Under the pieces are notes generated by a model. The model saw only the letters and a program-made list of their open reading frames with translations. It did no database searches and was not told the DNA's origin. DNA of 28,366 bases from a virus: IMG/VR virus record IMGVR_UViG_3300030450_000633, positions 1 to 28,366 of that record, one strand, 5' to 3'. Position numbers and translations under genes: made by a program. Below, in pieces: positions 1-9,151 of the stretch; position 1 is the first letter of the stretch; each line of letters starts with the position of its first letter.

Positions 1-104
1 TTCTTAATTCTAGCTTTGTTAAAAAGACAAAAGCTAACGATCAATTAATTCAATACACATTTGAAATAGAGAAAAGTAAAACATTAAGAACACAGAATAT
101 CTAA
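1..104 (+). CDS. C-terminal end of a tail structural protein (partial)
   Basis: The frame starting at base 3 is open to a TAA at 102-104 and encodes 33 residues, mostly charged and polar, ending in TLRTQNI. The stop shares its last A with the ATG of the next gene (TAATG), an arrangement used repeatedly in this genome, which supports it as a real gene end. The two bases before the frame complete the single base left over in the open gene at the right end (27529-28366), so this is probably the C terminus of that protein if the molecule is circular. On its own the fragment has no recognisable motif. Confidence 0.7.
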   Translation, partial: LNSSFVKKTKANDQLIQYTFEIEKSKTLRTQNI

Positions 105-2959
105 TGAGTGTACAATTAATATTATTTCCACAAAATTATGAAGGTTCTCGTAGTGCAATATCAGGCGACCCTAGTGAAGTTATTGTAAACGGTATTTCTT
201 TTCAAAACTTATCTTCTGCACCCACTTATGAAACAACAAGTGCTGTCTTTGGATTACCTTTACAAGTAAATACGATTGCACCGCCAACTATACCTAACAG
301 TTGGTATAGAATGAGATACGGTTTAGGTGGAACATTTCCTGACTATCCAACAAACACAGGGGGTAAGTTAATTATTGATGACTTAGCCACGCAATCTAGT
401 TCAGGTATTTACCAAAGAATAGGAAATTTAACAGTAGGAACGCAATATACATTAAGAGTAAAGTTTAATTCTTCACCTGTGGGAAGTGTGATAAGGTTTA
501 CTTTTATTGGAACTTTAAATGGTGGTCATTGGCAAATAGACAGCCCATTTTATCCAGGCGGTCAAGGAACTATTACTTATACTTTTACTAATTGGGCTTC
601 TGATGTTAGGTTTTATCTTATAGCAAGTGATCAGGGAGCAGGTGTAGCATCAACTGTTAAAATAGACTTTATATCTTTAATGCCAGCATCAACAAACCCT
701 TCAGGTTCGGTTAATGTTTTAGGTGACGGTCAAGTAATATGTGATTTATACGAAGATGAAGAAATCCCTTTAACTTTAAGTGTTGATGAATTTAAAAATG
801 CAGCAGAACAAGTGCAATCTTACTCTAAGGCATTTATGTTACCAGGAACAAAAAGGAATAACCAAATATTTGAAAATCTTTTTGAAATAACAAGAAGCTC
901 ACTTGGAAATCAAGGTGCTGTCACCTTTAATCCTTATGCTAAAACTCAATGTATTTTAAAACAAGACAGTTTGGTTATATTTGAAGGGTATTTGAAAATG
1001 ATAGACATACAAGATCAAGAAGGAGAGATTAGTTACAATGTAAACCTTTATTCGCAAGTAACAACTTTAGCAGATATATTAAAAGACAAGAAATTTAATG
1101 ATTTAGACTTTTCTGAATTAGAACATACCTACGATAAAACAAGCATTAAGAATAGTTGGTATGAACCATCGGAGGGTACAGGGCTACCCTTAACAAACCC
1201 TTTGTCAGTAGATAGTTTTGCTTATGATACTACAAACCAACCTGCTTATGGTGCAAGTCAAACTAATGTTTTAAAATACCCTTTTTGTGATTGGGAACAC
1301 ACTTGGCTAATTGCTGATGGATTTACAGGAAATACTGCAACTTTGAATCAACCTGAATTAACTATGTTTCAACAAGCGTTTAGACCTTTTATCCAAATTA
1401 AATATTTAATAGACAGGATATTTAACCAAGATGATGTACCTTTTTCTTATACGAGTAATTTCTTTAATACTGCTGATTTCAAGAAATTATTTATGGACTT
1501 TAATTGGGGTTCTACTCCTGAAGTATTGCAGGGGTGGTTGTTGTTTGGGGAAAGTCAGACTACTGTTCTTTCTACCACTTCTTTTGCTAATTTTCCTTGG
1601 GATAGGGGTACAGGTGATATTGGTGATGATCAATTTGGATATGATTCAAGTCTTTATAAATTTGAAGCTCAGGAGAACAATCAGAACTACACAATAGATT
1701 ACACTTTAAGATTTGAACTTACTTCATCTAACCCTGCTGATATTTCTATACAAATAGTTCATAAAAATAGTGGGGGTACAGTTATAGATAAGTACGCAGA
1801 AAGGAGCTTTAATACTTCTAATTTTGTTACTGATATTTTTGGTTCTGTTAATATTACTGCAAATCTAAATGACACAATAGAAGTTCAATGGAAAACAGCA
1901 GTTGCAGGAAGGGCAAAACCAGCAATAGTTGTAACAGGATTGCCTACTCCTTGGAGTGGATTGAAAGTTACCACAGGTGCTGTAACAATAGCAACAAATC
2001 AATTATTGCAAAGTTTAAGGGGGGAATTAGGACAATGGGATTTCTTAAAAGGGATAATAAATATGTTTAATCTAGTGAGCATTCCTGATGATGAAAACCC
2101 TAACAACATTTTAATTGAACCTTATGCAGACATATTTATAAACAATACTAATAGTGGAAATGTAAATGATTTAACTTTAAAATCCAGAAGTATTCAACAC
2201 GATTGGACAGAAAAAATAGATGTTTCAGAAATGAAATTAATACCATTGACTGATTTAAAAAAGAAACTTATTTTTAAATTTGAAGAAGATGAAGAAGATT
2301 ATGCTTTTATGAATTACAAGGTAAATACTCAGAATCATTTATACGGTAGTAAAATATATGATGCCACATTAGCAACAGGTGGGTTGCAAAGTGTCTTAGA
2401 AGGGGAAGAAGAAATAGTAGCGTCACCATTTGCAGCTACGATACCAAAGGCACTAGCTACACAATTTGGGATAATAGTTCCTGCTATTTATTCTTACAAT
2501 CCTGATGATGGCACTTCACAAGGATTTAATAATAAGCCCAGAATTATGTATAATGCAGGAAGGAAAAGCGTAACAAAATCTGGGAGTTATTATATTCCTG
2601 AACAAAACGGAACAAGCAGCGAAAATTCTTCTTTATATTTACAGTTTAGCCACTTTAATGAAGTGCCTAGTTTTTCTACAAGTTTAGATTTTCACTATGG
2701 GGATTGTCAATACTTTCCAGGAGTATCAGTAAGTGGAACACCTAACAATTTGTTTAACACTTATTGGCTTCCTTATCTTAATGAGCTTTATAATTCTGAT
2801 ACTAGAATAATGACTATAAAAGTAAACCTAACTGCTGGTGATATAAACACCTTCACATTTTATGATACTGTATTTATTAAAAATAGGCAATTTAGAGTAA
2901 ATAAGATTGACTACAAACCAAATGATTTATCAACCGTTGAATTTATATTAATACCATAA
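104..2959 (+). CDS. Large tail/baseplate-type protein with N-terminal carbohydrate-binding-like region
   Basis: This 951-aa protein is the largest in the window. Residues about 95-195 are rich in beta-strand-like sequence and resemble a CBM-type jelly roll (GTQYTLRVKF, TITYTFTNW). From about residue 205 (GDGQVICDLYEDEEIPLTL) it resembles a tail/baseplate family of Bacteroidota phages, with a conserved-looking stretch SYSKAFMLPGTKRNN. It has no signal peptide or membrane segment. It overlaps the previous gene's stop by one base, and its own stop shares one base with the following fibre-like gene. I infer a distal tail or baseplate component whose N-terminal module could touch cell-surface glycan. 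The family match is from memory; placement among tail genes is clear. Confidence 0.65.
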   Translation: MSVQLILFPQNYEGSRSAISGDPSEVIVNGISFQNLSSAPTYETTSAVFGLPLQVNTIAPPTIPNSWYRMRYGLGGTFPDYPTNTGGKLIIDDLATQSSSGIYQRIGNLTVGTQYTLRVKFNSSPVGSVIRFTFIGTLNGGHWQIDSPFYPGGQGTITYTFTNWASDVRFYLIASDQGAGVASTVKIDFISLMPASTNPSGSVNVLGDGQVICDLYEDEEIPLTLSVDEFKNAAEQVQSYSKAFMLPGTKRNNQIFENLFEITRSSLGNQGAVTFNPYAKTQCILKQDSLVIFEGYLKMIDIQDQEGEISYNVNLYSQVTTLADILKDKKFNDLDFSELEHTYDKTSIKNSWYEPSEGTGLPLTNPLSVDSFAYDTTNQPAYGASQTNVLKYPFCDWEHTWLIADGFTGNTATLNQPELTMFQQAFRPFIQIKYLIDRIFNQDDVPFSYTSNFFNTADFKKLFMDFNWGSTPEVLQGWLLFGESQTTVLSTTSFANFPWDRGTGDIGDDQFGYDSSLYKFEAQENNQNYTIDYTLRFELTSSNPADISIQIVHKNSGGTVIDKYAERSFNTSNFVTDIFGSVNITANLNDTIEVQWKTAVAGRAKPAIVVTGLPTPWSGLKVTTGAVTIATNQLLQSLRGELGQWDFLKGIINMFNLVSIPDDENPNNILIEPYADIFINNTNSGNVNDLTLKSRSIQHDWTEKIDVSEMKLIPLTDLKKKLIFKFEEDEEDYAFMNYKVNTQNHLYGSKIYDATLATGGLQSVLEGEEEIVASPFAATIPKALATQFGIIVPAIYSYNPDDGTSQGFNNKPRIMYNAGRKSVTKSGSYYIPEQNGTSSENSSLYLQFSHFNEVPSFSTSLDFHYGDCQYFPGVSVSGTPNNLFNTYWLPYLNELYNSDTRIMTIKVNLTAGDINTFTFYDTVFIKNRQFRVNKIDYKPNDLSTVEFILIP

Positions 2960-3786
2960 TGGCAATACCATACTTAACAGGATATTTTGTAAAACCCTTT
3001 TCTATTGATTCAATAGGTGAGGTTATTTTTACTGATGGCACAAATGAGTTCCCACCTAATCAGCAACAATGTGAAGCGTATGGGTATAAATACGATATTG
3101 CGACAGGAACTTGCAGGGCTTTTACTTACACATCAAACATTCCTACTAATGTAATAAATGAAAACAATAACATTCAGGGATCACAAAACACAACAGAAAC
3201 AGGTACTAACAACACCTACATTATGGGTGAAAGTAATACCGTTAGAGGATTCTCAAGAAATAATATCATCATTGGAAATCATAACGAAATATCAGCAGAT
3301 GTAAATAATGCTGCTGTCTTTGGAACTTTTGGTATTGCCGAAAGATCAGGAGAAGTAGTTATAGGTGGTGGTGGATTTACAGGAGCAGGAAAGGGATATG
3401 CTCAAAGCTCAGTAATTACTTTAACAGGAACAACAACAGATGAATCAGCTACAAGTTTGTTTGTAAATGGCGACACTTCAGTAACAACAATAGCAAGGGG
3501 TTCAGGGAGTGTCTTTACATCTTTTGAAGCTAAAGTTATAGGGGTAAGAACAGGTGGAACAGCAGCAGGAAGTGTAGATGATAGAATATTCTTAACAACA
3601 AGTGGAATAGCTTATGAAACAACAGCTAATGAATCAACACCTGTAATTTTAAGCACAGGAACGGTAACAGGGTGGACAGCAAACGCTGCTTTTAGTGGTA
3701 GTAATATGTTATTTCAAGTAACAGGAGCAGCAGATATGAATATAAGTTGGAGTTGTACTCTCCATCTTTACGAAATGAAAGTGTAA
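2959..3786 (+). CDS. Tail fibre-like / receptor-binding-type structural protein
   Basis: A 275-aa protein. The N-terminal ~55 residues include a short segment with two cysteines (QQQCEAYGYKYDIATGTCRA). Residues about 65-125 carry Asn/Gly-rich near-repeats (NNNIQGSQNT, ESNTVRGFSRNNIIIGNHNEI) like the left-handed beta-roll of YadA-type heads and phage fibres. The rest is Thr/Gly/Ser-rich beta sequence. It follows the large tail protein with a one-base overlap and precedes the tape measure by 11 bases, so a virion role is likely. Fibre or receptor binding is inferred from the repeats and position; no specific family is certain. Confidence 0.55.
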   Translation: MAIPYLTGYFVKPFSIDSIGEVIFTDGTNEFPPNQQQCEAYGYKYDIATGTCRAFTYTSNIPTNVINENNNIQGSQNTTETGTNNTYIMGESNTVRGFSRNNIIIGNHNEISADVNNAAVFGTFGIAERSGEVVIGGGGFTGAGKGYAQSSVITLTGTTTDESATSLFVNGDTSVTTIARGSGSVFTSFEAKVIGVRTGGTAAGSVDDRIFLTTSGIAYETTANESTPVILSTGTVTGWTANAAFSGSNMLFQVTGAADMNISWSCTLHLYEMKV

Positions 3787-3797
3787 AAAATAGAATT

Positions 3798-5198
3798 ATG
3801 GCAAACACAACAGAAACAGCAACATTTAATCTAAATTCTAATGTAGGAAAGGTTACAGAAGAAGTAAATAAGCTAAACAAGGAAACTGAGAAAGCAGCAA
3901 AAAGTGGTTTTGGCGGAATGAAAAAAGCTATTAAAGGGGTTGGTGATGCACTAAAAGCCGCAGGTATAGGACTTGTTGTAGGTGCATTAGCTAGTTTTGC
4001 AGATGCTTTTAGACAAAATCAAAGAGTAATAGATTTTTTTAATACCACACTAAAAGCAACATCAATTGCTTTTAATGATTTATTTAAATTTTTAGATGAT
4101 AATTTCAAAACAATACAAGGGTATTTAAAAGGATTATTTACTGATCCTCTTGGCGAACTTTATAAACTAGGACAGGGAATACAAATATTTTTTATTGACA
4201 ATTTAAGTGGTGTTGGTGAAATGTTAGGCGCATTAGGTAAGTTAATGATGACAAACCCTATAACTAATCCTAAATTGTTTGCAGAGAATTTGGCTAAAGT
4301 AGGACTAGCAGCAAATAATGCAAAAAAAGAAATGACTGATATTTTTGATGAGATAACAAGTTCAGTTAAAGAATACACAAGCGGCATTATTGACCAGGCA
4401 TCAGCTATGGTTGAGTTAGACAAAGCAGCAGAATTAGCAGTTGCAAGGAATCAAAAAATCCTTGAACAAAAAGATAGGGAAGCTGAGATCCAAAGACAAA
4501 TAAGAGATGATGAAACAAACACTTTTAAAGTTAGAATTGAAGCTAACGAAAAGTTAAACCTTATTTTAGACGAACAGGAAAAATTAATGTTAGAAAATGC
4601 TAAAACTGTTAAAGACGCTGCTGAGGCGCAAAAAGAATTAACAAAAAATGATGCCGATAAAATAGCTTTTATACAAGCAGAAGCTGAAGAATTAGCTATT
4701 TTAGCACAAATAGAAGGTTTTAGATCAGAGCAAAAAATAAACGCTATATCACTTACAAAAGAAGAAAAAGCGGTAGCAGAGGAGAACGCTGAAGCTCAAT
4801 TAGCGGCTTATTCAGGACTTGCTAATTCACTAAGTGGACTAGCAGGTGATAATAAAGAGTTAGCGGTAGCAGGAGCAATTATAGACACTTATTCAGGAGC
4901 TACAAAGGCACTTGCAGCAGGAGCAGGAACACCACTTGGTTATATTAATGCAGCAGCTATTATAGCAGCAGGACTTGCTAATGTAAACAAGATAATGTCA
5001 GTAAATGTTGGCGGTGGCGGTGGCTCTATGGGTACAACAGGGGTTGGTAGTGATACTCCAGCACCACAAATGATGTCAGGAGCTTTTGACTTGACAGGAG
5101 GGGTAGCTCCTGATGCTATGAGGGCTTATGTCGTAACTGATGAAATGACTAACAGCCAAGATCAATTAGCCAATATAAGAAGAAGATCAACAATTTAA
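3798..5198 (+). CDS. Tail tape measure-like protein
   Basis: A 466-aa protein from ATG 3798. The frame is open back to 3747, but that would overlap the preceding gene, and ATG 3798 sits 11 bases after its stop with an A-rich leader. A hydrophobic stretch lies at about 53-69 (AAGIGLVVGALASFADA), long charged helices that could form coiled coils at about 205-335, and an Ala/Gly-rich hydrophobic segment at about 354-398. A Gly run (VGGGGGS) follows, then a C-terminal tail ending DQLANIRRRSTI, which resembles the ends of Bacteroidota phage tape measures. At roughly 1.5 angstrom per residue the tail would be short, about 70 nm. An internal virion protein is the main alternative. Confidence 0.6.
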   Translation: MANTTETATFNLNSNVGKVTEEVNKLNKETEKAAKSGFGGMKKAIKGVGDALKAAGIGLVVGALASFADAFRQNQRVIDFFNTTLKATSIAFNDLFKFLDDNFKTIQGYLKGLFTDPLGELYKLGQGIQIFFIDNLSGVGEMLGALGKLMMTNPITNPKLFAENLAKVGLAANNAKKEMTDIFDEITSSVKEYTSGIIDQASAMVELDKAAELAVARNQKILEQKDREAEIQRQIRDDETNTFKVRIEANEKLNLILDEQEKLMLENAKTVKDAAEAQKELTKNDADKIAFIQAEAEELAILAQIEGFRSEQKINAISLTKEEKAVAEENAEAQLAAYSGLANSLSGLAGDNKELAVAGAIIDTYSGATKALAAGAGTPLGYINAAAIIAAGLANVNKIMSVNVGGGGGSMGTTGVGSDTPAPQMMSGAFDLTGGVAPDAMRAYVVTDEMTNSQDQLANIRRRSTI

Positions 5199-5216
5199 AA
5201 ATCAAATAAGTATTAA

Positions 5217-5234
5217 TTAAATCTATTATATAAA
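5217..5234 (+). promoter_or_regulatory. Putative phage promoter before the head genes (copy 1)
   Basis: TCTATTATATAAA lies at 5222-5234, one base before the ATG at 5236. It matches the 3' 13 bases of the copy at 24893-24910 exactly and differs at one base from the copy at 8363-8380. It sits in the 37-base gap after the tape measure gene. A promoter role is inferred from recurrence and position. Confidence 0.45.
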
Positions 5235-5235
5235 T

Positions 5236-5955
5236 ATGCCTTGCGAAGAATGCGAAAACGGAAAAGTAAAATGGGGGAAAACAGGAAGCTGTGAATATGA
5301 TTCAATAGCCGAATGTGAAGCTGCCAATAAAGACTATTACGAAAAGACTACATCTATTGTAGAATTAGTAATAGATGATGACAGTCAAGAACTTGCAATA
5401 GATGCTATTAGTTTAGTATCAGCACCTGCCATAGAAGAAAATATGGTCTATATGAGTAAAGCTAAAAATAACTTAACTCTAGCTAAAGTTGATGAAGAAC
5501 AAAAGCGAATTATTAGCCCTGCTTTAATACCTAACAAACAGATATTTAGATATGATCCTAATACTGATTCAGAATACTATGTATATTTTAGCCCTGACAC
5601 AGTAAGAAAATCATCTGAACTTTATTTAAAACATAATAACCATCACAAAGCTACTCACGAACACAATGAAAGAGTATCAGGAGTTTTAACAACTGAAAGC
5701 TGGATAATTGAAGATCCTAAAATGGATAAGTCAAGACTTTATGGCTATAAAAATTTACCAAAAGGAACTTGGATGGTTTCTATGAAAATAAATAATTCTG
5801 ATTTATGGAGCAAGATAAAAGATGGAGAACTTAAAGGTTTAAGTATTGAAGGTTACTTTACTGACAAGATGGAAAAAATGTCTGAAAAACAACCTACTGA
5901 TGAAGAAATACTAAAGGCATTAAACGAAATTATCCGTGAAAATCAAACAAAGTAA
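5236..5955 (+). CDS. XkdF-type prohead serine protease (Peptidase_S78_2-like)
   Basis: A 239-aa protein expected to cleave scaffold and capsid N termini during prohead maturation. The N terminus has a Cys-rich segment (MPCEECENGKVKWG, with further Cys at 19 and 27). The protease-like core runs from about 90 to 210: it contains HHKATHEHNERVSG around residues 136-149, a candidate catalytic His, and LKGLSIEGYF around 199-208, whose Ser203 is the candidate nucleophile. This pattern is that of PBSX XkdF. It directly precedes an acidic scaffold-like protein and the major capsid protein, the usual order for a maturation protease. The assignment to the family is fairly secure; catalytic residues are inferred. 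Confidence 0.75.
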   Translation: MPCEECENGKVKWGKTGSCEYDSIAECEAANKDYYEKTTSIVELVIDDDSQELAIDAISLVSAPAIEENMVYMSKAKNNLTLAKVDEEQKRIISPALIPNKQIFRYDPNTDSEYYVYFSPDTVRKSSELYLKHNNHHKATHEHNERVSGVLTTESWIIEDPKMDKSRLYGYKNLPKGTWMVSMKINNSDLWSKIKDGELKGLSIEGYFTDKMEKMSEKQPTDEEILKALNEIIRENQTK

Positions 5956-5958
5956 TTA

Positions 5959-5976
5959 ACTATTCTATTATATTAA
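5959..5976 (+). promoter_or_regulatory. Putative phage promoter before the scaffold gene (copy 2)
   Basis: ACTATTCTATTATATTAA differs at one of 18 positions from the copy at 8363-8380 and ends 10 bases before ATG 5987. It lies in the 31-base gap between the protease and scaffold genes. Confidence 0.45.
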
Positions 5977-5986
5977 AAAAGAACCT

Positions 5987-6679
5987 ATGGACATTAAAGA
6001 ACAAATATTAGTAGCACTTGGCTTAAATAAAGCTAAGGAAGAAGTGAAATTGGCTTGGCAGGCAAAATCAGAAGATGGCACAATCTTTGTAAGCACAGCA
6101 GAAGAACTTGAAGCAGGTGTAGACATCAGCGTTTTAACGGAAGATGGAACTACAATACTTTTACCAATCGGAACTTACAAAACTGACACAGGTGTTAGCT
6201 TTAGAGTTGAAGAAGAAGGAGTGGTTGCTGAAGTTATAGAATCTGAAACTGAGGAAGTTGATACAGTTGAAGAAGAAGAAATGTCAGAAGAATTAGCAGT
6301 AGATGATGGAAAAGAAGCTGATGTTGATGATTGGGCTGGAATGGAGAAAAGAATCCAGAACTTAGAAGATGCAGTAGCTGATCTTAAAAGAGATAAAGAG
6401 GGTGGGGATGATGAGGTTGAAGAAATGGCTGAAGAAACAGCAGAACCTTCAACAAACCCTAAAACAATAACTACTAAAGAAGTAGTTGAATTTTCAGCAG
6501 AAGATGAAATTAAAAAATTAAAAGCTGAAAACGAAAAACTTAAAACGGAATTAGCAGAATCACCTGCTGACAGTCCAATCAATACTAACAAATTCAGTTC
6601 AGAAAAAGTTAGTTTATCAAAAAAAGAATATAATAAACTTTCTAAAAAAGAAAAGTTTTTATACAACTTATACAATTAA
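5987..6679 (+). CDS. Capsid scaffold-like protein
   Basis: A 230-aa protein with scaffold character. The first ~75 residues form a small folded-looking domain, residues 80-155 are extremely acidic (for example VDTVEEEEMSEEL), and probable coiled-coil segments lie at about 117-137 and 171-191 (KKLKAENEKLKTELAE). The last ~30 residues are basic (SKKEYNKLSKKEKF), as in scaffolds that bind capsid protein through a basic tail. It lies between the XkdF-like protease and the major capsid protein. No sequence family is recognised, so the role rests on composition and position. The reverse strand also carries a long open frame here, but that is a compositional shadow of the Glu/Asp-rich codons. Confidence 0.6.
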   Translation: MDIKEQILVALGLNKAKEEVKLAWQAKSEDGTIFVSTAEELEAGVDISVLTEDGTTILLPIGTYKTDTGVSFRVEEEGVVAEVIESETEEVDTVEEEEMSEELAVDDGKEADVDDWAGMEKRIQNLEDAVADLKRDKEGGDDEVEEMAEETAEPSTNPKTITTKEVVEFSAEDEIKKLKAENEKLKTELAESPADSPINTNKFSSEKVSLSKKEYNKLSKKEKFLYNLYN

Positions 6680-6705
6680 ATAATTAATAATTAAAAAAAG
6701 AAAAA

Positions 6706-7620
6706 ATGGCATTAGCAACGACTAGCAATTATGCAGGTAAAGCGGCTGGGTTTTATATCTCGGCTGCACTTCGTCAAGCAAACTCAATGGAGTTCTTGAC
6801 AATGATAGAAAATATCAAATACAAAAGTAACATTCAAAAGATGGCAGGTGCTACTTTAGTAAAAGACGCAACTTGTGACTTTAATGAAGCAGGAACATTA
6901 ACTATGACTGAAGCTGTACTTACTCCTAAAAACTTACAAATTAATACAGACCTTTGTAAATCTACATTATTAGATAGTTGGGAAGCGGCACAAATGAGAG
7001 CAGGTGCAGGTGCGCCACCTCCAGCATCTTTTGATGATTATGTTATTTCTTATATGGGAGAAATTATAGCAAATGGTACTGAAACATCTATATGGACAGG
7101 AAATGATGCAACAGCAGGAGAGTTTACAGGATTTGTAGGTGGCGGTGTTGGACACTTAGTAACTGACGCAACAGTAGTTGATGTAGCAAATGTAGGCGGT
7201 GCAGGAACCGCTTTTTTAGCAACTAACATTATAGAAAACTTACAAAACTGTACAGCAGCAATTCCAACAACAGTTTATACAAAAGATGATTTATATATTT
7301 ATATGAGTCCAAAATCTTACAGACTTTATATTTCAGCAATTTCTACTTTAGGATATGTTAACGCATACTCAATGAACGGAGATTACGATGCAGTATTTGA
7401 AGGAATAAAATTGGCTGTCTGCAACGGAATGAAAGATGATGTTTTAGTGGCGGCAGAAAGATCAAATCTTTTCTTTGGAACTGATTTACTTTCAGATCAA
7501 ACACGAATCTCTATGCTCGATATGGCTAACTTAGATGGTTCAGACAATATGAGAGTTGTAGCTAGATACTCAGGTGGTACGCAAGTTGGAATTGGAGCTG
7601 ACACAGTATTAGTATCGTAA
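6706..7620 (+). CDS. Major capsid protein
   Basis: A 304-aa protein preceded by an A-rich leader and followed by a hairpin terminator. It has no signal peptide or membrane segment. Mixed alpha/beta sequence, an Ala-rich N terminus (MALATTSNYAGKAAGFYISA) and the stretch LDSWEAAQMRAGAG resemble HK97-fold capsid proteins of Bacteroidota phages. Its size, its place right after protease and scaffold, and a dedicated terminator that would allow high separate expression all fit. I see no strong short diagnostic motif, so the call combines general resemblance with gene order. Confidence 0.7.
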   Translation: MALATTSNYAGKAAGFYISAALRQANSMEFLTMIENIKYKSNIQKMAGATLVKDATCDFNEAGTLTMTEAVLTPKNLQINTDLCKSTLLDSWEAAQMRAGAGAPPPASFDDYVISYMGEIIANGTETSIWTGNDATAGEFTGFVGGGVGHLVTDATVVDVANVGGAGTAFLATNIIENLQNCTAAIPTTVYTKDDLYIYMSPKSYRLYISAISTLGYVNAYSMNGDYDAVFEGIKLAVCNGMKDDVLVAAERSNLFFGTDLLSDQTRISMLDMANLDGSDNMRVVARYSGGTQVGIGADTVLVS

Positions 7621-7637
7621 TAAACTTAATTAATAGA

Positions 7638-7661
7638 AGCAGGGGTGTAAAAACCCTTGCT
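7638..7661 (+). terminator. Hairpin terminator after the capsid gene
   Basis: Left arm AGCAGGGGT (7638-7646) pairs with ACCCTTGCT (7653-7661), nine pairs including one G-T, around a 6-base loop, followed by CCTTT. It is GC-rich against an AT-rich background and lies 17 bases after the capsid stop. The weak T-tract suggests partial termination or an mRNA 3'-end stabiliser. Confidence 0.6.
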
Positions 7662-7687
7662 CCTTTAACCTTAAAAAATATAAAAAT

Positions 7688-8284
7688 ATGAGCTGCACAG
7701 CATTAACAAAAGGTAGAGGACTAACCTGTGATAGAGTACAGGGTGGAATTAAGTATGTTTATTTTGGAGTTTATGATGATTTTAACGCTAACGCTACAAC
7801 AGGTGAGATATACGGTACAGGTATCGTAGTAGCATCAGGAGCAGTTACAGATATTGAAATGGGTGTAGGAACAGGTCTTAAAAGATATGCGACACCTATT
7901 GGAACTTCATCTCTAACAGAAAGTATCACAGGTACACGAGATACAGGAACCATTATGTATGCTCCACAGCTTACATTAGTCCTTAACCAATTTACAAAAG
8001 AAGATCAAAACGAAATAAAACTTTTAGGAACTACTAAAGTTGTAGTATTTGCACAATTATATCAACAATTATCAGGTAAAGATGTTATTGTTTGTTTAGG
8101 TGCAAGAAATGGAATGTACTTAAATAGTGGTACAGAAGATAGTGGAACGGCTTGGGGGGATAGAGCAGGTTACAGCTTGACCTTTGATGGAATGGAGGAA
8201 ACTCCTGCTGCTATTGTAGCTCCTTATACTACGAATCCATTTGACAATACTGCATTTACTAATGTATCAGTAGATATAGATTAA
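7688..8284 (+). CDS. Major tail tube-like protein
   Basis: A 198-aa beta-rich protein with no membrane segment. The N-terminal GRGLTCDRVQGGIKYVYFG and the C-terminal GYSLTFDGMEETPAAIV are typical of a tail-tube/structural family in Bacteroidota phages: an N-terminal Cys-containing start, a beta core, and a closing strand with an E-E-x-P-A pattern. It lies between the capsid gene terminator and a strong terminator at 8315, so it would be expressed as a short separate unit, as expected for an abundant virion protein. A head decoration protein is an alternative. Confidence 0.5.
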   Translation: MSCTALTKGRGLTCDRVQGGIKYVYFGVYDDFNANATTGEIYGTGIVVASGAVTDIEMGVGTGLKRYATPIGTSSLTESITGTRDTGTIMYAPQLTLVLNQFTKEDQNEIKLLGTTKVVVFAQLYQQLSGKDVIVCLGARNGMYLNSGTEDSGTAWGDRAGYSLTFDGMEETPAAIVAPYTTNPFDNTAFTNVSVDID

Positions 8285-8314
8285 TCTTATTTTAGTTTTC
8301 ATATATTCTTGATT

Positions 8315-8341
8315 AGAGGGCTTTATGCCCTCTTTTCTTTT
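8315..8341 (+). terminator. Rho-independent terminator
   Basis: AGAGGGC (8315-8321) and GCCCTCT (8327-8333) form a perfect 7-bp stem with a TTTAT loop, followed by the T-rich tract TTTCTTTT (8334-8341). This is the best intrinsic terminator in the window. It lies 31 bases after the tail-tube stop and just before a putative promoter. Confidence 0.9.
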
Positions 8342-8362
8342 AATAAGGCAAATAAATACTTT

Positions 8363-8380
8363 ACTTTTCTATTATATTAA
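8363..8380 (+). promoter_or_regulatory. Putative phage promoter (copy 3, reference copy)
   Basis: ACTTTTCTATTATATTAA ends three bases before ATG 8384 and 22 bases after the terminator's T-tract, so the following genes need a promoter here. It differs at one base from the copy at 24893-24910, which also follows a hairpin and has the same spacing to its ATG. If TATTATAT is the -7/-10 box, transcription would start at or very near the ATG. Confidence 0.55.
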
Positions 8381-8383
8381 TAT

Positions 8384-8866
8384 ATGATACAAGCTACAAC
8401 AGAATCAGGCTTTAATGCTTACATACAAACTGAAGATAACAGAATAAATACTGCTGTTGCTAAAACCCAAATTAGGCACTTAATAAAGTTTACTAATGAT
8501 ATGGATAAGTCGGTTCAATATGCTTATGGAGCAGTAGAAACAATAAATGATAGATATACTGAAATTAGATTTTTGTATAATGCAACCCCTGATGTTTATA
8601 CAGGCAAAACAAAGCTAATACCTTCAGGATTTTATAAGTACGAATGTTACGAAGTAAGTTGGGTGGGTACAGTTGCTTTAGGTGAAGAAACTGCACCTGC
8701 AACAGAAACACAAGTCTTAACACCACCTGCTGATACTAAGGGGGTGGTTCAAGGCTTAGTAACTAAGGGCAAGATGTATGTAGCAGATAAAGCAGGAACA
8801 GCACAAGTTCAATACACTCAAAGGCAAGAGCCAAGTGGAACTAATTATATATACTACGGACAATAA
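8384..8866 (+). CDS. Virion structural protein of Bacteroidota phages, function unknown
   Basis: A 160-aa protein with a beta-rich N-terminal ~100 residues (KFTNDMDKSVQYAYG, GFYKYECYEVSWVGTV) and a C-terminal stretch GVVQGLVTKGKMYVADKAG ending PSGTNYIYYGQ. I recognise the overall pattern as one repeatedly present in flavobacterial phages next to capsid and tail genes, but I know of no biochemical role. It starts a new transcription unit after a strong terminator and is followed by a 12-base gap and another small virion-type gene. Head completion or decoration is plausible. Confidence 0.5.
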   Translation: MIQATTESGFNAYIQTEDNRINTAVAKTQIRHLIKFTNDMDKSVQYAYGAVETINDRYTEIRFLYNATPDVYTGKTKLIPSGFYKYECYEVSWVGTVALGEETAPATETQVLTPPADTKGVVQGLVTKGKMYVADKAGTAQVQYTQRQEPSGTNYIYYGQ

Positions 8867-8878
8867 AAAATAAAAAAA

Positions 8879-9151
8879 ATGGCAATAGAAAATGTACAAC
8901 AATTATTAACAGAGCAGTTAGGGAAAAATAATGCAACTGAAATATTTACAACAGCAGCACAAACAAGCAAAAATTGGTATTGTATTTACTTTCCTGTTGA
9001 AAGCGTAGTGGCTTCAATTACAGTTGCAAATGCAACAGGCGAAGCTGCTTTAGCGACAACCCTTCCTGCTGGAACTACCCTCTTTATGAATGTAACGGCA
9101 ATTACCTTGACAAGCGGTATTGGCGTAGGTTATCAAGAAGATCCTTCTTAG
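8879..9151 (+). CDS. Small virion-associated protein, unknown
   Basis: A 90-aa protein in a head-gene unit, with an A-rich leader (AAAAAATAAAAAAA) before the ATG. A polar helical start (NVQQLLTEQLGKNNATEIF) is followed by a beta-rich Ala/Thr/Gly segment, without signal peptide or cysteine motif. It is followed three bases later by the LamG-like gene and so is surely co-expressed with it. No family recognised; a decoration or spike-type role would fit the size and composition but is only inference. Confidence 0.45.
   Translation: MAIENVQQLLTEQLGKNNATEIFTTAAQTSKNWYCIYFPVESVVASITVANATGEAALATTLPAGTTLFMNVTAITLTSGIGVGYQEDPS

Noticed and set aside
1431-2070. Two short + strand frames (1431-1697 and 1888-2070) inside the 951-aa tail gene
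   Set aside because: Both lie wholly within a convincing coding frame and have hydrophobic or random-looking compositions without homology signs.
6175-6675. Long reverse-strand open frame (166 codons, Ser/Thr-rich) opposite the scaffold-like gene
   Set aside because: It mirrors the Glu/Asp/Lys-rich codons of the + strand gene, has low-complexity Ser content, and every supported gene is on the + strand.
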